This document shows positions 11,906 through 20,808 of a DNA stretch of 24,098 nt, piece by piece (within the stretch, counting starts at the first letter, position 1; every line of letters starts with the position of its first letter). Source of the stretch: a virus; IMG/VR virus record IMGVR_UViG_3300001460_000201, positions 1-24,098 of that record; one strand, 5' to 3'. Both the position numbers and the translations under genes were made by a program. The notes under the pieces are model-generated. The model was given only the letters and a program-made list of their open reading frames with translations. It was not told where the DNA came from and did no database searches.

Positions 11906-12483
11906 GGTCACCTTTTAGCTTCATAGTAAAGCCAAGTAAGGGTCTTCGTTACGACAATATTCGAGAGTATGGTGATATTAATTTTATCACGAGTGTGTCA
12001 AAAGAAGATCACACTGTATCTAATAGATTTGCTGAGGTGGTATCTACTCCGTTAGGTTACAAGGGAGAGATATCTAAGGGTGACATATTACTAGTCCATC
12101 ATAACGTTTTTAAGTTTTATTACGATATGAAGGGTAGGGAGAAGAGTGGTAAGAGCTTTTTTAAAGATGACTTATTCTTTATAGATGAGGACCAGTTCTT
12201 TTTGTATAGATCTAAAAATGAATGGACTACTCATTCAAAGTATTGTTTTGTCGAACCATTAAAGGTATTAGACTCTGTTATATATAAGAATACAACCAAT
12301 GAACCTCTTGTGGGGACTTTGATTTATGGTAACAAGGATCTATCAAGACTTGGTGTTAATAAGGGAGATGTTGTTTCTTATACCCCTAACTCTGAGTACG
12401 AGTTTGAAGTGGATGGAGTGAAACTTTACAGGATGTTTACTAATAATATAACTTTAGTTCATGAAAACAAACAAGCAGTATAA
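11902..12483 (+). CDS. Conserved phage protein with possible tandem GroES-like fold
   Basis: The 193-residue protein (MRSPFSFIVKPSKGLRYDNI...) has VSKEDHTVSNRFAEVVSTPL, then GEISKGDILLVHHNVFKFYYD (split at ILLVHH), DEDQFFLYR, and a second half with LVGTLIYGNKDLSRLGVNKGD followed by YEFEVDGVKLYRM. Each half reads like a GroES-type strand order: a variable loop, a gain-of-turn GD(I/V)V strand, then a strand ending near a metal- or partner-facing loop. I recall some relatives annotated as co-chaperonin-like. This is a fold inference from strand pattern, not a proven homology. It lies between the fibre genes and the terminase, and overlaps the next gene by 23 bases. Confidence 0.65.
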   Translation: MRSPFSFIVKPSKGLRYDNIREYGDINFITSVSKEDHTVSNRFAEVVSTPLGYKGEISKGDILLVHHNVFKFYYDMKGREKSGKSFFKDDLFFIDEDQFFLYRSKNEWTTHSKYCFVEPLKVLDSVIYKNTTNEPLVGTLIYGNKDLSRLGVNKGDVVSYTPNSEYEFEVDGVKLYRMFTNNITLVHENKQAV

Positions 12484-12736
12484 AGAGGAAATTATAATTG
12501 CAGGTAAGAAAGCTGTAGAGGAATTAATACGTGTAGCTGAAGAGAAAATTATAACTGGTGACGAGGATGACTTGTCTGCTGACCGGTTAAAAAACGCAGC
12601 AGCAACTAAGAAGCTTGCTGTTTTCGATGCGTTTGAAATATTAACTAAGATAGAATTAGAGAAAAATAATATAGAGGCTGAGGTAAGTGGTAAGGCTTCT
12701 TCAAAACAAGGTTTTGCAGAACGTAGATCAAAGTAG
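12461..12736 (+). CDS. Small helical protein, terminase small-subunit candidate (91 aa)
   Basis: The all-helical, charged product (MKTNKQYKEEIIIAGKKAVE...) contains DDLSADRLKNAAATKKLAVF and DAFEILTKIELEKN, a pattern I recall from genes lying directly before phage large terminase genes. Position and size suit a small terminase subunit, which recognises phage DNA and regulates the large subunit. No helix-turn-helix can be pointed to with confidence. It overlaps the terminase gene by up to 50 bases. The assignment is by position and composition. Confidence 0.55.
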   Translation: MKTNKQYKEEIIIAGKKAVEELIRVAEEKIITGDEDDLSADRLKNAAATKKLAVFDAFEILTKIELEKNNIEAEVSGKASSKQGFAERRSK

Positions 12737-14966
12737 TTTATATAAGTTAGTATTTGATTGGATTCCTTCCTCTGTAATAACTAGGAAGAATAATTCAAAG
12801 AGCTGGTCTTATGGTTATGATCCTAAGTATGATGTTATTATTATCTCTAAGACAGGACAAATAGGAGATATAGTATCTATAAAGGGATTAACTATAGCCC
12901 TTCCTAAAATTCCTAAGAAGGTTTACAAGAAGAGTGAAAATAAGTCTAAGCAATACTGGGAGTCTTTTGAGTATCCTAAGGAGCTATCTAGTATACAGAC
13001 TATATTCCAGTGGAATGAAAAGTCAGACGCTTTTAGGGAGAACTGGGTTGATTACATTGAGAGAGAGTTTGATAGAAGGGATGAAGGTTTTTGGTTCTAC
13101 AATAATGGAAAGCCTACGTATGTTACAGGATCACATTACACGTACTTACAATGGTCTAAGATAGATGTTGGTTACGCAGACTACCGTGAAGCTAATAGAA
13201 TATTTTATTTGCATTGGGAAGGGTGTAAGGCTGACAATAGATCTTTTGGTCAAACATATTTAAAGATAAGACGTTCAGGTTTTTCTTATATGGCTTCTAG
13301 TGAGTGCGTTAATGTAGCAACCGTTGCTAAGGAATCTCGTGTAGGTATTCTATCTAAGACAGGTGCTGATGCTAAAACCATGTTTACGGATAAGGTTGTT
13401 CCTATATCTAGTAATTATCCATTCTTTTTTAAGCCAATACAGGATGGTATGGATAAGCCTAAGACTGAATTAGCGTATAGGCTTCCTCCGTCTAGGATCA
13501 CTAGGAAGAACATGAATATTGTTGATGACAGTAATCATATAGAAGGGCTAAATACTAGTATTGACTGGAAGAATACTGACGATAACTCTTATGATGGTCA
13601 GAAGTTAAAACTACTAGCCCATGATGAGAGTGGTAAGTGGCTAACTCCTAATAATATATTGAATAACTGGCGTGTAACTAAAACATGTCTAAGGCTGGGT
13701 AGAAAGATTATAGGTAAGTGTATGATGGGTTCTACTTCTAATGCGCTTGATAAGGGTGGTTCAAACTTTAAAAAATTATACGAAGACTCCAAAATTAATA
13801 AAAGGAATAAGAATGGACAGACAAAGTCAGGTCTTTACTCTTTATTTATTCCTATGGAATGGAATATGGAGGGCTTTATAGACAGGTACGGTATGCCTGT
13901 TTTTAGGACCCCTGAAAAACCTGTCATGGGTGTTGATGGTGAGATGATATATGACGGAGCTATTGACTACTGGGAGGCTGAAGTTGAGTCTCTAAAGAAT
14001 GACTCAGATGCCTTAAATGAATTTTATAGACAGTTTCCTAGAACTGAGGCTCATGCCTTTAGGGATGAAAGTAAACAGTCGTTATTTAATTTAACTAAGA
14101 TATACCAACAGGTAGACTACAATGACACGCTTGTTAAAACTCAATACTTAACTAGGGGGTCTTTTAGTTGGAAGAATGGGATTAAGGATACTAAGGTTGT
14201 TTGGAACCCTAATAATAGTGGCAGATTTTTGATTGGATGGATACCTCCTGATAATATGCAGAATAAGGTTTTAAAAGACAGGAATGGTAACTTTATTCCG
14301 GGCAATGAAGATATAGGTGTATTTGGATGTGATAGTTATGATATATCGGGTACTGTTGGGGGGATAGGGTCTAATGGTGCTTTACATGGGCTCACTAACT
14401 TTAACATGAGTGGCGCACCTAGTAATGAGTTTTTTTTAGAATACATAGCTAGACCTCAGACTGCTGAAATATTTTTCGAGGATGTATTAATGGCTTTAGT
14501 TTTTTATGGAATGCCTATGCTTGCTGAGAATAATAAGCCAAGGTTGCTTTACCACTTAAAAAACAGGGGGTATCGAAAATTTTCCATAAACAGACCTGAT
14601 AAACCATTTAATAAGTTGTCTATAACTGAAAAAGAACTAGGAGGAATACCTAACACTTCTCAGGACGTTAAGCAATCACACGCTACTGCTATCGAGAGTT
14701 ATATAGAAAAGTATGTGGGTCTTGACTTGAATGGTGTGTATAGAGATGTAAATGATATGGGGTCGATGTACTTTAATAAAACCCTCAACGATTGGTCTAG
14801 GTTTGATATAAACAATAGAACCAAGCATGATGCTTCTATAAGTTCAGGGTTGGCGATAATGGCTAGTCAGAAACACTTGTATATGCCCGAAAAAAAGCAA
14901 TCAAAAATAAGCATTAACTTTGCAAGATATAATAATAAGGGTAATATAAGTCAACTAATAGATTAA
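12687..14966 (+). CDS. terL: Terminase large subunit (packaging ATPase-nuclease)
   Basis: The product pumps DNA into the prohead and cuts the concatemer. The ATPase part has a deviant Walker-A-like segment IRRSGFSYMASSE (194-206), a Walker B LKLLAHDE (307-314) and a coupling-type MGSTSN (347-352). The nuclease part shows GCDSYD (548-553), AENN (613-616) and RTKHDASIS (711-719), giving the expected acidic residues. The length of about 759 residues is large for the family. No in-frame ATG precedes the conserved start, so translation begins at GTG 12687 or more likely TTG 12714 (MQNVDQSS); the exact start is uncertain. It overlaps the small upstream gene, and its TAA overlaps the portal ATG. Confidence 0.92.
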   Translation: MVRLLQNKVLQNVDQSSLYKLVFDWIPSSVITRKNNSKSWSYGYDPKYDVIIISKTGQIGDIVSIKGLTIALPKIPKKVYKKSENKSKQYWESFEYPKELSSIQTIFQWNEKSDAFRENWVDYIEREFDRRDEGFWFYNNGKPTYVTGSHYTYLQWSKIDVGYADYREANRIFYLHWEGCKADNRSFGQTYLKIRRSGFSYMASSECVNVATVAKESRVGILSKTGADAKTMFTDKVVPISSNYPFFFKPIQDGMDKPKTELAYRLPPSRITRKNMNIVDDSNHIEGLNTSIDWKNTDDNSYDGQKLKLLAHDESGKWLTPNNILNNWRVTKTCLRLGRKIIGKCMMGSTSNALDKGGSNFKKLYEDSKINKRNKNGQTKSGLYSLFIPMEWNMEGFIDRYGMPVFRTPEKPVMGVDGEMIYDGAIDYWEAEVESLKNDSDALNEFYRQFPRTEAHAFRDESKQSLFNLTKIYQQVDYNDTLVKTQYLTRGSFSWKNGIKDTKVVWNPNNSGRFLIGWIPPDNMQNKVLKDRNGNFIPGNEDIGVFGCDSYDISGTVGGIGSNGALHGLTNFNMSGAPSNEFFLEYIARPQTAEIFFEDVLMALVFYGMPMLAENNKPRLLYHLKNRGYRKFSINRPDKPFNKLSITEKELGGIPNTSQDVKQSHATAIESYIEKYVGLDLNGVYRDVNDMGSMYFNKTLNDWSRFDINNRTKHDASISSGLAIMASQKHLYMPEKKQSKISINFARYNNKGNISQLID

Positions 14967-17401
14967 TGAAGGACGTTTCAATAAATGTAGGATCTGTATA
15001 TTTTCCGACTCAGTTTGTTTCTGATTCAGAAAAGAAAACAACAGAATATGGACTTCAGGTCGGTCAAGCAATACAATACGAGTGGTTTCGTAGGGATGGT
15101 GGTGACTGTCGATTTTATTCGCAGTATCAGAATTTCTTAAGATTAAAAAGATACGCTAGAGGTGAGCAGCCTATAAGTAAATACAAAAATGAGTTATCCG
15201 TTAACGGAGACTTATCTTGGCTTAATATTGATTGGGCTATTGTTCCTATAGTTCCGAAATTTGTAGATATCGTTGTTAATGGAATGGCTGATAGGTTATT
15301 CGAAGTTAAGGCTTATGCTCAGGACGCTATGTCTGCTGAGTACAGAAATAAATTCCAAGATGAGCTAGAGGCTCAGATGGTTTCGAAAGACTTACTTGAA
15401 CAGGTTAAAGAAGACTTTGGTGTTAATCCATTTACAGGAAACCCTGATGATTTACCTGCTAATGATGATGAGCTAAATCTTTATATGCAGCTTAATTATA
15501 AGCCGGGTATAGAGATAGCGCAAGAGGAAGCTATCAATACAATATTTGCTGAAAATCATTATGATGATATCCGCACGAGGATAAATTATGATGCAACTGT
15601 TTTGGGTGTGGGTATGGCAAAGCATGAATTTAATCCCGGATCTGGAGTTACAATATCACATGTTGACCCACTAAATGTAGTATATAGTTATACTGAAGAC
15701 CCTTACTTTAAGGATTGCTTTTATTGGGGTGAAATAAAAACAGTTCCAATAACGGAGCTTATTAAAATAGATCCTAGTCTAACTAATGATGACCTTGAAG
15801 AAATATCTAAGTATAGCCAAGACTGGCATAACTATTATAATACTGATAGGTTTTATAAGAATAGTATGTTTAGTAAGGATACTGCTACACTACTTTACTT
15901 TAATTACAAGACAACAAATACATTTGTTTATAAAAAGAAAAACCTAAGTAACGGAAACAGTAGGGTTATAGAGAAGGATGATACTTTTAATCCACCTAAT
16001 GAAATTATGGATGAAGGAAACTTCTCCAAGGTTGAAAAAACCATTGATGTTTGGTATGAGGGTGTTATGGTTATGGGTACTAACATGGTGCTTAAGTGGC
16101 AGATGATGGAGAACATGGTCAGACCTAAATCAGCATCACAGTACGCCAAACCTAACTATATTGCTTGTGCGCCTAGAATGTATAAGGGCTCTATAGAGTC
16201 GCTTGTTAGTCGAATGATACCATTCGCAGATCTCATACAGATTACTCACTTAAAACTACAACAAGTCCTTAATAGGATGGTTCCTGATGGCGTATATATT
16301 GACGCTGATGGACTAAACGAGGTTGACTTAGGTAATGGTGGTGTTTATAGTCCAGAGGAAGCACTAAGACTTTACTTCCAGACTGGTAGTGTTGTTGGTA
16401 GGAGTTATACACAGGATGGTGATTATAATCAAGGAAAGGTTCCTATACAGCCATTGGTTGGAAACACTGGGACTGGAAAGATAAACTCATTGATAGGTAG
16501 TTATAATCATTACTTAGGGATGCTTAGATCTGTTACCGGTCTTAATGAGGCTCGTGACGCTAGCACTCCAGATGCCAACGCTCTTGTTGGTGTACAAAAA
16601 CTTGCTGCACTTAATTCGAATACTGCAACCAAACATATACAAGACTCATCTGTTTACATAGCTAGGTCTCTTGCTGAGTCTGTTGCGTGTCGTGTGTCTG
16701 ATATACTTCAGTATGCACCTTTCAAGGAGGAGTTTGCGATGCAAATTGGAAAGCATAACGTTGCTATCTTGGAACAAATAAAAGACCTCTACCTGTATGA
16801 CTTTGGTGTATTTATAGAAATGAGTCCTGACGCTGAAGAGAAGGCTGTATTGGAACAGAATATACAAATGGCTTTATCTAAGGGTGATATAAACTTAGAA
16901 GACGCTATTGATATACGTGAGGTTAGAAATATAAAGATGGCTAACCAGTTACTTAAAGTTAAAAGAATTAAGAAACAGGATAAGGATCAAAAGATGGCAT
17001 TAGAGCAACAACAGGCTCAGGGTCAGATACAAATGCAATCACAACAAGCTGCTTCTCAGGCTGCTATGCAGAAGTTGCAAATGGAGAGTCAGATTGATAT
17101 GCAGACTAAACAAGCTGAGGTTGCTTTTGACATTGAAAAAATGAAGAATGAGGCTGCATTAAAGTCTCAGTTGATGGACAAAGAATTTGCATTTAATATG
17201 CAACTACGTGGTATAGAGACAGATATGCTTCAGGGTCGTGAGGATAAGAGGGAAAAAGCTAAAGCTGAAAGGATAAGTCAGCAGAATACAGAGCAGTCTA
17301 AACTTATTGATCAAAGAAAAAACAACCTTGCTCCTATAAATTTTGAGTCTAATGAGGATACATTGGATGGATTTGATTTAGCGGAGTTTGGTCCTAAATA
17401 A
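14966..17401 (+). CDS. Portal protein
   Basis: The 811-residue protein forms the dodecameric channel through which DNA enters the head. It follows the terminase directly with a TAATG overlap. Supporting features are the N-terminal GLQVGQAIQYEW, the WLNIDWAIVPIVPKFVDIVV segment (about 88-107) typical of this portal type, a long alpha/beta body with YKTTN/WYEG strands, and VTGLNEARDASTPDANALVG near 520-545 in the clip region. The last 130 residues are a Gln/Met/Ala-rich coiled coil (QQQAQGQIQMQSQQAASQAA), probably a portal barrel reaching into the head. Assignment rests on position, size and this architecture. Confidence 0.85.
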   Translation: MKDVSINVGSVYFPTQFVSDSEKKTTEYGLQVGQAIQYEWFRRDGGDCRFYSQYQNFLRLKRYARGEQPISKYKNELSVNGDLSWLNIDWAIVPIVPKFVDIVVNGMADRLFEVKAYAQDAMSAEYRNKFQDELEAQMVSKDLLEQVKEDFGVNPFTGNPDDLPANDDELNLYMQLNYKPGIEIAQEEAINTIFAENHYDDIRTRINYDATVLGVGMAKHEFNPGSGVTISHVDPLNVVYSYTEDPYFKDCFYWGEIKTVPITELIKIDPSLTNDDLEEISKYSQDWHNYYNTDRFYKNSMFSKDTATLLYFNYKTTNTFVYKKKNLSNGNSRVIEKDDTFNPPNEIMDEGNFSKVEKTIDVWYEGVMVMGTNMVLKWQMMENMVRPKSASQYAKPNYIACAPRMYKGSIESLVSRMIPFADLIQITHLKLQQVLNRMVPDGVYIDADGLNEVDLGNGGVYSPEEALRLYFQTGSVVGRSYTQDGDYNQGKVPIQPLVGNTGTGKINSLIGSYNHYLGMLRSVTGLNEARDASTPDANALVGVQKLAALNSNTATKHIQDSSVYIARSLAESVACRVSDILQYAPFKEEFAMQIGKHNVAILEQIKDLYLYDFGVFIEMSPDAEEKAVLEQNIQMALSKGDINLEDAIDIREVRNIKMANQLLKVKRIKKQDKDQKMALEQQQAQGQIQMQSQQAASQAAMQKLQMESQIDMQTKQAEVAFDIEKMKNEAALKSQLMDKEFAFNMQLRGIETDMLQGREDKREKAKAERISQQNTEQSKLIDQRKNNLAPINFESNEDTLDGFDLAEFGPK

Positions 17402-17419
17402 CATAGTAAGAAGAAGAAT

Positions 17420-17427
17420 TAACTTTG
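17420..17427 (+). promoter_or_regulatory. TAACTTTG promoter for scaffold-capsid unit
   Basis: TAACTTTGCATAAAATTTAA lies between the portal stop and the scaffold ATG at 17444 and resembles the element at 10508 beyond the -7 core. No clear -33 box is seen. It lets the scaffold and capsid genes be transcribed apart from terminase and portal, ending at the terminator at about 19975. Confidence 0.65.
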
Positions 17428-17443
17428 CATAAAATTTAATCAA

Positions 17444-18514
17444 ATGGAAATAAAAGTTAGAGCCCTTGATGGCATTGAAGCTAAATCAACTCAAGAAATA
17501 GAAAAGGAGCTTTTAGATAAGCACGAAAAGGAGAGTAAACCTAAAGTGGTAAAAGAACCTGAAAAAGTTGATGAGCCGAAAGAGTTTGATGAAGGGGATG
17601 TTCTTTCATTTATTAATAAAAGATACAACAAGGAGATAAACTCTGTGGATGACTTGTTTCAACAAGTTGAAACTAACGAGGACCTCCCTGAAGATGTCTC
17701 TACGTACTTTAAGTACAAGAAAGAGACGGGTCGTGGCTTAGATGACTTTGTTCGTTTGAATAAAGATTACGACAGTCTAAGTGATGAACAAGTTCTGACT
17801 GAATATTATCTAGACACTGAAGAGGGTTTTGATAAAGATGATGTTTCTGATATGATCGAAGATAAGTTCTCGTTTGATGAGGAATTGGATGATGAATCAG
17901 ACATTAAGAAGATTAAGTTAGAAAAGAAAAGAGAACTTGCTAAAGCTAAAAAGCATCTTAACCAGATTAAGGAAAAATACAGCGCACCTCTTGAGTCAAG
18001 GGGATTAGATGTACCTAAGGAGGATAAAGAGGCTTACGAGGCTTACAAGAAATATGTATCTGAATCGTCAACAGTTCAGGAGCAGAACAAGAGAAGTGCT
18101 GAATGGTTTAATAAAGAAACCAGTAAAGTATTCAATGATGAATTTAAAGGTTTTAAGTTCAAGGTCAATGATAACGATATAAGCTTTTCACCCGGTGATG
18201 CAAATGAGTTGAAGTCAAAACAGTCTGATATTATGAACTTTATTTCGAAGTTCACTAATGAAGAGGGGATGATGTCTGACGCAAATGGATACCACAAGGC
18301 TTTGTCTGTAGCGATGAACCCTGACAAGTTTGCTAAGTTCTTTTATGAACAAGGTATGGCAGACGCAGTTGAAGATCAATCTAAGAAATCCAAGAATATA
18401 AACATGGATGTTCGAGGTGCTAATCAACTAAATGTTAAGTCAGGATTTAAAGCTCGTGCAATGTCAAGTAGTTCAGTAAATGGACTAAAGATAAAAAGTA
18501 TAAAACGAACTTAA
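17444..18514 (+). CDS. Head scaffolding protein candidate
   Basis: The 356-residue, strongly acidic and helical product lies directly before the major capsid gene, the usual place for a scaffold. Long charged runs (EKELLDKHEKESKPKVVKEP, about 20-39), an acidic middle (DDVSDMIEDKFSFDEELDDE) and Lys/Glu coiled coil (KIKLEKKRELAKAKKHLNQI) suit a scaffold that guides shell assembly and then leaves. The last 45 residues turn basic with Ser and Asn (VRGANQLNVKSGFKARAMSS ... KSIKRT), as expected for a capsid-binding tail. No protease motif is visible. Assignment is by position and composition, and I am fairly sure. Confidence 0.75.
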   Translation: MEIKVRALDGIEAKSTQEIEKELLDKHEKESKPKVVKEPEKVDEPKEFDEGDVLSFINKRYNKEINSVDDLFQQVETNEDLPEDVSTYFKYKKETGRGLDDFVRLNKDYDSLSDEQVLTEYYLDTEEGFDKDDVSDMIEDKFSFDEELDDESDIKKIKLEKKRELAKAKKHLNQIKEKYSAPLESRGLDVPKEDKEAYEAYKKYVSESSTVQEQNKRSAEWFNKETSKVFNDEFKGFKFKVNDNDISFSPGDANELKSKQSDIMNFISKFTNEEGMMSDANGYHKALSVAMNPDKFAKFFYEQGMADAVEDQSKKSKNINMDVRGANQLNVKSGFKARAMSSSSVNGLKIKSIKRT

Positions 18515-18526
18515 AAAATAAAGAAA

Positions 18527-19957
18527 ATGGCTGTATTAACAACCCCCGGATTTGCGTTACAACCTAGCTCACAGCAGGTTGCCTTATCCACAAATTATTT
18601 AACTGATTTTAATTTTTTAGATCAGTATTTGCCAGACCTCAAGCAAGATGAATTTGAGCGTTATGGTAACCGAAGCATTGCTTCATTTTTACGAATGGTT
18701 AGCGCAGAGATGCCAACCAACTCTGACCTTATTAAGTGGTCTGAGCAAGGTAGGTTACACATTAAGTACACTAACTGTACTTCTGCTGCTGCTGCTGCTG
18801 CTGACACTGCTGTTTGGACTATCAATGATGCCCTTAATCCTGCTAATCAAGGATCTATCGCTTTACGAGTTGGTCAAACTGTTATGATTTCAGATAAGAC
18901 TGCTGGATCTAACCTTAATAACAAGGCTATTATTACTGCTGTTGATACTGCAAATAAAACTATTACTGTAGGTTATTACGAAGCTGCTGGTCAAGGTGTT
19001 GCTGCTGGTGTAGTTTGTGATTTGTTTATTTATGGATCTGAGTTTGCTAAAGGTACTAATGGAATGCAAGGTTCTTTAGAATCTGATCCTGACATTTATG
19101 ACAATAAGCCTATCATTATTAAAGAAAATTATACGGTTTCAGGATCTGACATGGCTCAGATTGGATGGATTGAGGTAGATACTGACCAAGGTACAGGATA
19201 CTTGTGGTACTTAAAATCTCAGAGTGAGACTCGTATGCGTTTTGAGGATTACCTAGAAACTTCTATGATTGAAGCTGTACCTGCGGAGGCTGCTTCAGGA
19301 GCTAGTGATTACTTGCAAGGTGTTGGAGTTGGAGCTGGTGTTGCTAATAAAAGTGGATCGGAAGGTTTATTCTATGTTGTAAATGACCGTGGAAACGTGT
19401 TCGGAGGTGGTAACCCAACTAGTTTATCTGACTTTGATACTGTTATCCAACGTTTAGATAAGCAGGGTGCTATTGAGGAGAATGCAATATTCTTGAATCG
19501 TCAATTTGGTTTTGATGTCGATGATATGTTAGCTACTCAAAACTCTTACGGAGCTGGAGGTACTTCATATGGATTGTTTGACAATGACGAGCAGATGGCT
19601 CTTAATTTAGGATTTACAGGATTCCGTAGAGGTTATGACTTCTATAAGAGTGACTGGAAATACTTAAACGACCCAACAATGCGTGGAGGTGTTACAGGTG
19701 GAGCTATCAATGGGATTCTTGTTCCTGCCGGTTCAACAACCGTGTATGACCAAGTTCTTGGAAAGAATGCTACAAGACCATTCCTACACGTTCGTTACCG
19801 AGCTTCAGAAACTGAGGATCGTAAATATAAGACTTGGATCACTGGATCTGCTGGAGGTGCTGCTACAACTGACCTTGATGCGATGCAGGTGAATTTCTTA
19901 TCTGAGCGTGCATTATGTACGTTAGGAGCGAATAACTTCTTCTTGTTTACTAGCTAG
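18527..19957 (+). CDS. Major capsid protein (HK97-type fold expected)
   Basis: The 476-residue protein is the shell subunit. It starts MAVLTTPGFALQPSSQQVAL, contains the capsid-type segment RSIASFLRMVSAEMPTNSDL (49-68), a Gly-rich loop region and a C-terminal stretch MQVNFLSERALCTLGANNFF typical of capsid proteins of Bacteroidota podoviruses as I recall. Residues around 95-160 form an inserted beta domain (VGQTVMI, ITVGYYEAAG). There is no sign of a propeptide. The six-Ala run at 87-92 comes from six GCT codons. It shares a promoter with the scaffold gene and ends just before a strong terminator. The fold is inferred from position and pattern. Confidence 0.85.
   Translation: MAVLTTPGFALQPSSQQVALSTNYLTDFNFLDQYLPDLKQDEFERYGNRSIASFLRMVSAEMPTNSDLIKWSEQGRLHIKYTNCTSAAAAAADTAVWTINDALNPANQGSIALRVGQTVMISDKTAGSNLNNKAIITAVDTANKTITVGYYEAAGQGVAAGVVCDLFIYGSEFAKGTNGMQGSLESDPDIYDNKPIIIKENYTVSGSDMAQIGWIEVDTDQGTGYLWYLKSQSETRMRFEDYLETSMIEAVPAEAASGASDYLQGVGVGAGVANKSGSEGLFYVVNDRGNVFGGGNPTSLSDFDTVIQRLDKQGAIEENAIFLNRQFGFDVDDMLATQNSYGAGGTSYGLFDNDEQMALNLGFTGFRRGYDFYKSDWKYLNDPTMRGGVTGGAINGILVPAGSTTVYDQVLGKNATRPFLHVRYRASETEDRKYKTWITGSAGGAATTDLDAMQVNFLSERALCTLGANNFFLFTS
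18785..18802 (+). repeat. (GCT)6 trinucleotide run in the capsid gene
   Basis: Six consecutive GCT codons give Ala 87-92, flanked by further GCT/CTG. Perfect codon repeats can slip in replication and change the Ala length. It sits at the junction before the inserted beta domain, where length change would probably be tolerated. Confidence 0.7.
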
Positions 19958-19972
19958 GAGAGTTAGAATATA

Positions 19973-20005
19973 AAAAGGGGGTCTTTCGGGGCTCCCTTAT
20001 TTTTA
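19973..20005 (+). terminator. Factor-independent terminator after the capsid gene
   Basis: AAGGGGGTC (19975-19983) pairs with GGCTCCCTT (19990-19998), with two G-T type wobbles, across a short loop, followed by ATTTTT. The flanking A and T runs may extend the stem and let it act in both directions. It separates the scaffold-capsid unit from the gene at 20023, which has no obvious promoter of its own and may depend on read-through. Confidence 0.75.
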
Positions 20006-20022
20006 AGTTTAATTAAAATCAA

Positions 20023-20766
20023 ATGAAAAAAAATAAAGTATTAAAGGCGAAAGCCTACAAACTAAAGGGCAACTTCAAGCCCCTTACTTATATGTTGCCA
20101 TCAAGGCATACATCAAGATCACCGTTATTACACTTTGACGGAACTTCTAATAGACCTCTACGTTACGCTAAAAACCAAAAGTCACCTTTCGAGGATGAGC
20201 AGGATGGTAATGTTGTATTAGAGCCTATTATTTTTGAGGACGGCATGCTTGCTGTTCCAAAGGAGAACCCTGTACTTCAGGAGTTTCTTTATCTTCACCC
20301 ACAGAGGGATATGGTATTTGAGGAAATTGACAACGAAAGAGACGCTCAAGAAGATTTAGAAATAATCAACTATGAGGTTGATGCTCTTATTGCTGCGAAA
20401 GAATGTGGTATTGACACTATGGAAATTATGTGTCGTGTGTTAATAGGTTCTAACCCGGAGAAACTTTCTACTGCTGAGTTGAAGAGGGATATTCTCTTGT
20501 ATGCTCGTAATTACCCTGAAGAGTTTTTGGATGCATTGAATGACCCTATGGTTAAACTGCAAAACTTAGTAGCTAAGTGTTTTGAACAGAACAAGTTAGG
20601 TTTAAGAAACAAAGGAAAAGACGTTTACTTTAATTTAAAGTCTAATAAGACTAAGCTGTTGACTGTTCCTTTTGGAGAGAACCCTCAATATATTGTGGCT
20701 TCATACCTGAATAGTGATGATGGTTTAGAAACTTACAAATTATTAGATAAAGTAATTAATGAGTAG
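20023..20766 (+). CDS. Head- or connector-associated protein, unknown function (247 aa)
   Basis: The basic N terminus (KKNKVLKAKAYKLKGNFKPL) is followed by SRHTSRSPLLHFDGTSNRPL, AVPKENPVLQEFLYLHPQRD and a helical middle, with DPMVKLQNLVAKCFEQNK and GLRNKGKDVYFNLKSNK near the end. In Bacteroidota podoviruses I recall similar proteins next to the capsid gene, with a KENPxLxEFLxxHP motif and a C-terminal part suggesting nucleic-acid binding. A role in head completion or decoration is possible but unproven. It follows the capsid terminator by about 18 bases, with no TAnnTTTG element between. Confidence 0.6.
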   Translation: MKKNKVLKAKAYKLKGNFKPLTYMLPSRHTSRSPLLHFDGTSNRPLRYAKNQKSPFEDEQDGNVVLEPIIFEDGMLAVPKENPVLQEFLYLHPQRDMVFEEIDNERDAQEDLEIINYEVDALIAAKECGIDTMEIMCRVLIGSNPEKLSTAELKRDILLYARNYPEEFLDALNDPMVKLQNLVAKCFEQNKLGLRNKGKDVYFNLKSNKTKLLTVPFGENPQYIVASYLNSDDGLETYKLLDKVINE

Positions 20767-20777
20767 AGATATTTAAT

Positions 20778-20785
20778 TATATTTG
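20778..20785 (+). promoter_or_regulatory. TATATTTG promoter-like element before a short terminated segment
   Basis: TATATTTG matches TAnnTTTG and lies 24 bases before the terminator hairpin at 20809-20846. If used, it would give a transcript of only about 55 bases. The downstream ATG at 20791 opens five codons only. It may be chance in AT-rich DNA. Confidence 0.25.
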
Positions 20786-20808
20786 TATTCATGTTTCTTC
20801 AATATTAA

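Noticed and set aside
12934-13164. Plus-strand frame inside the terminase gene
   Set aside because: Fully inside the conserved terminase frame; no supporting feature.
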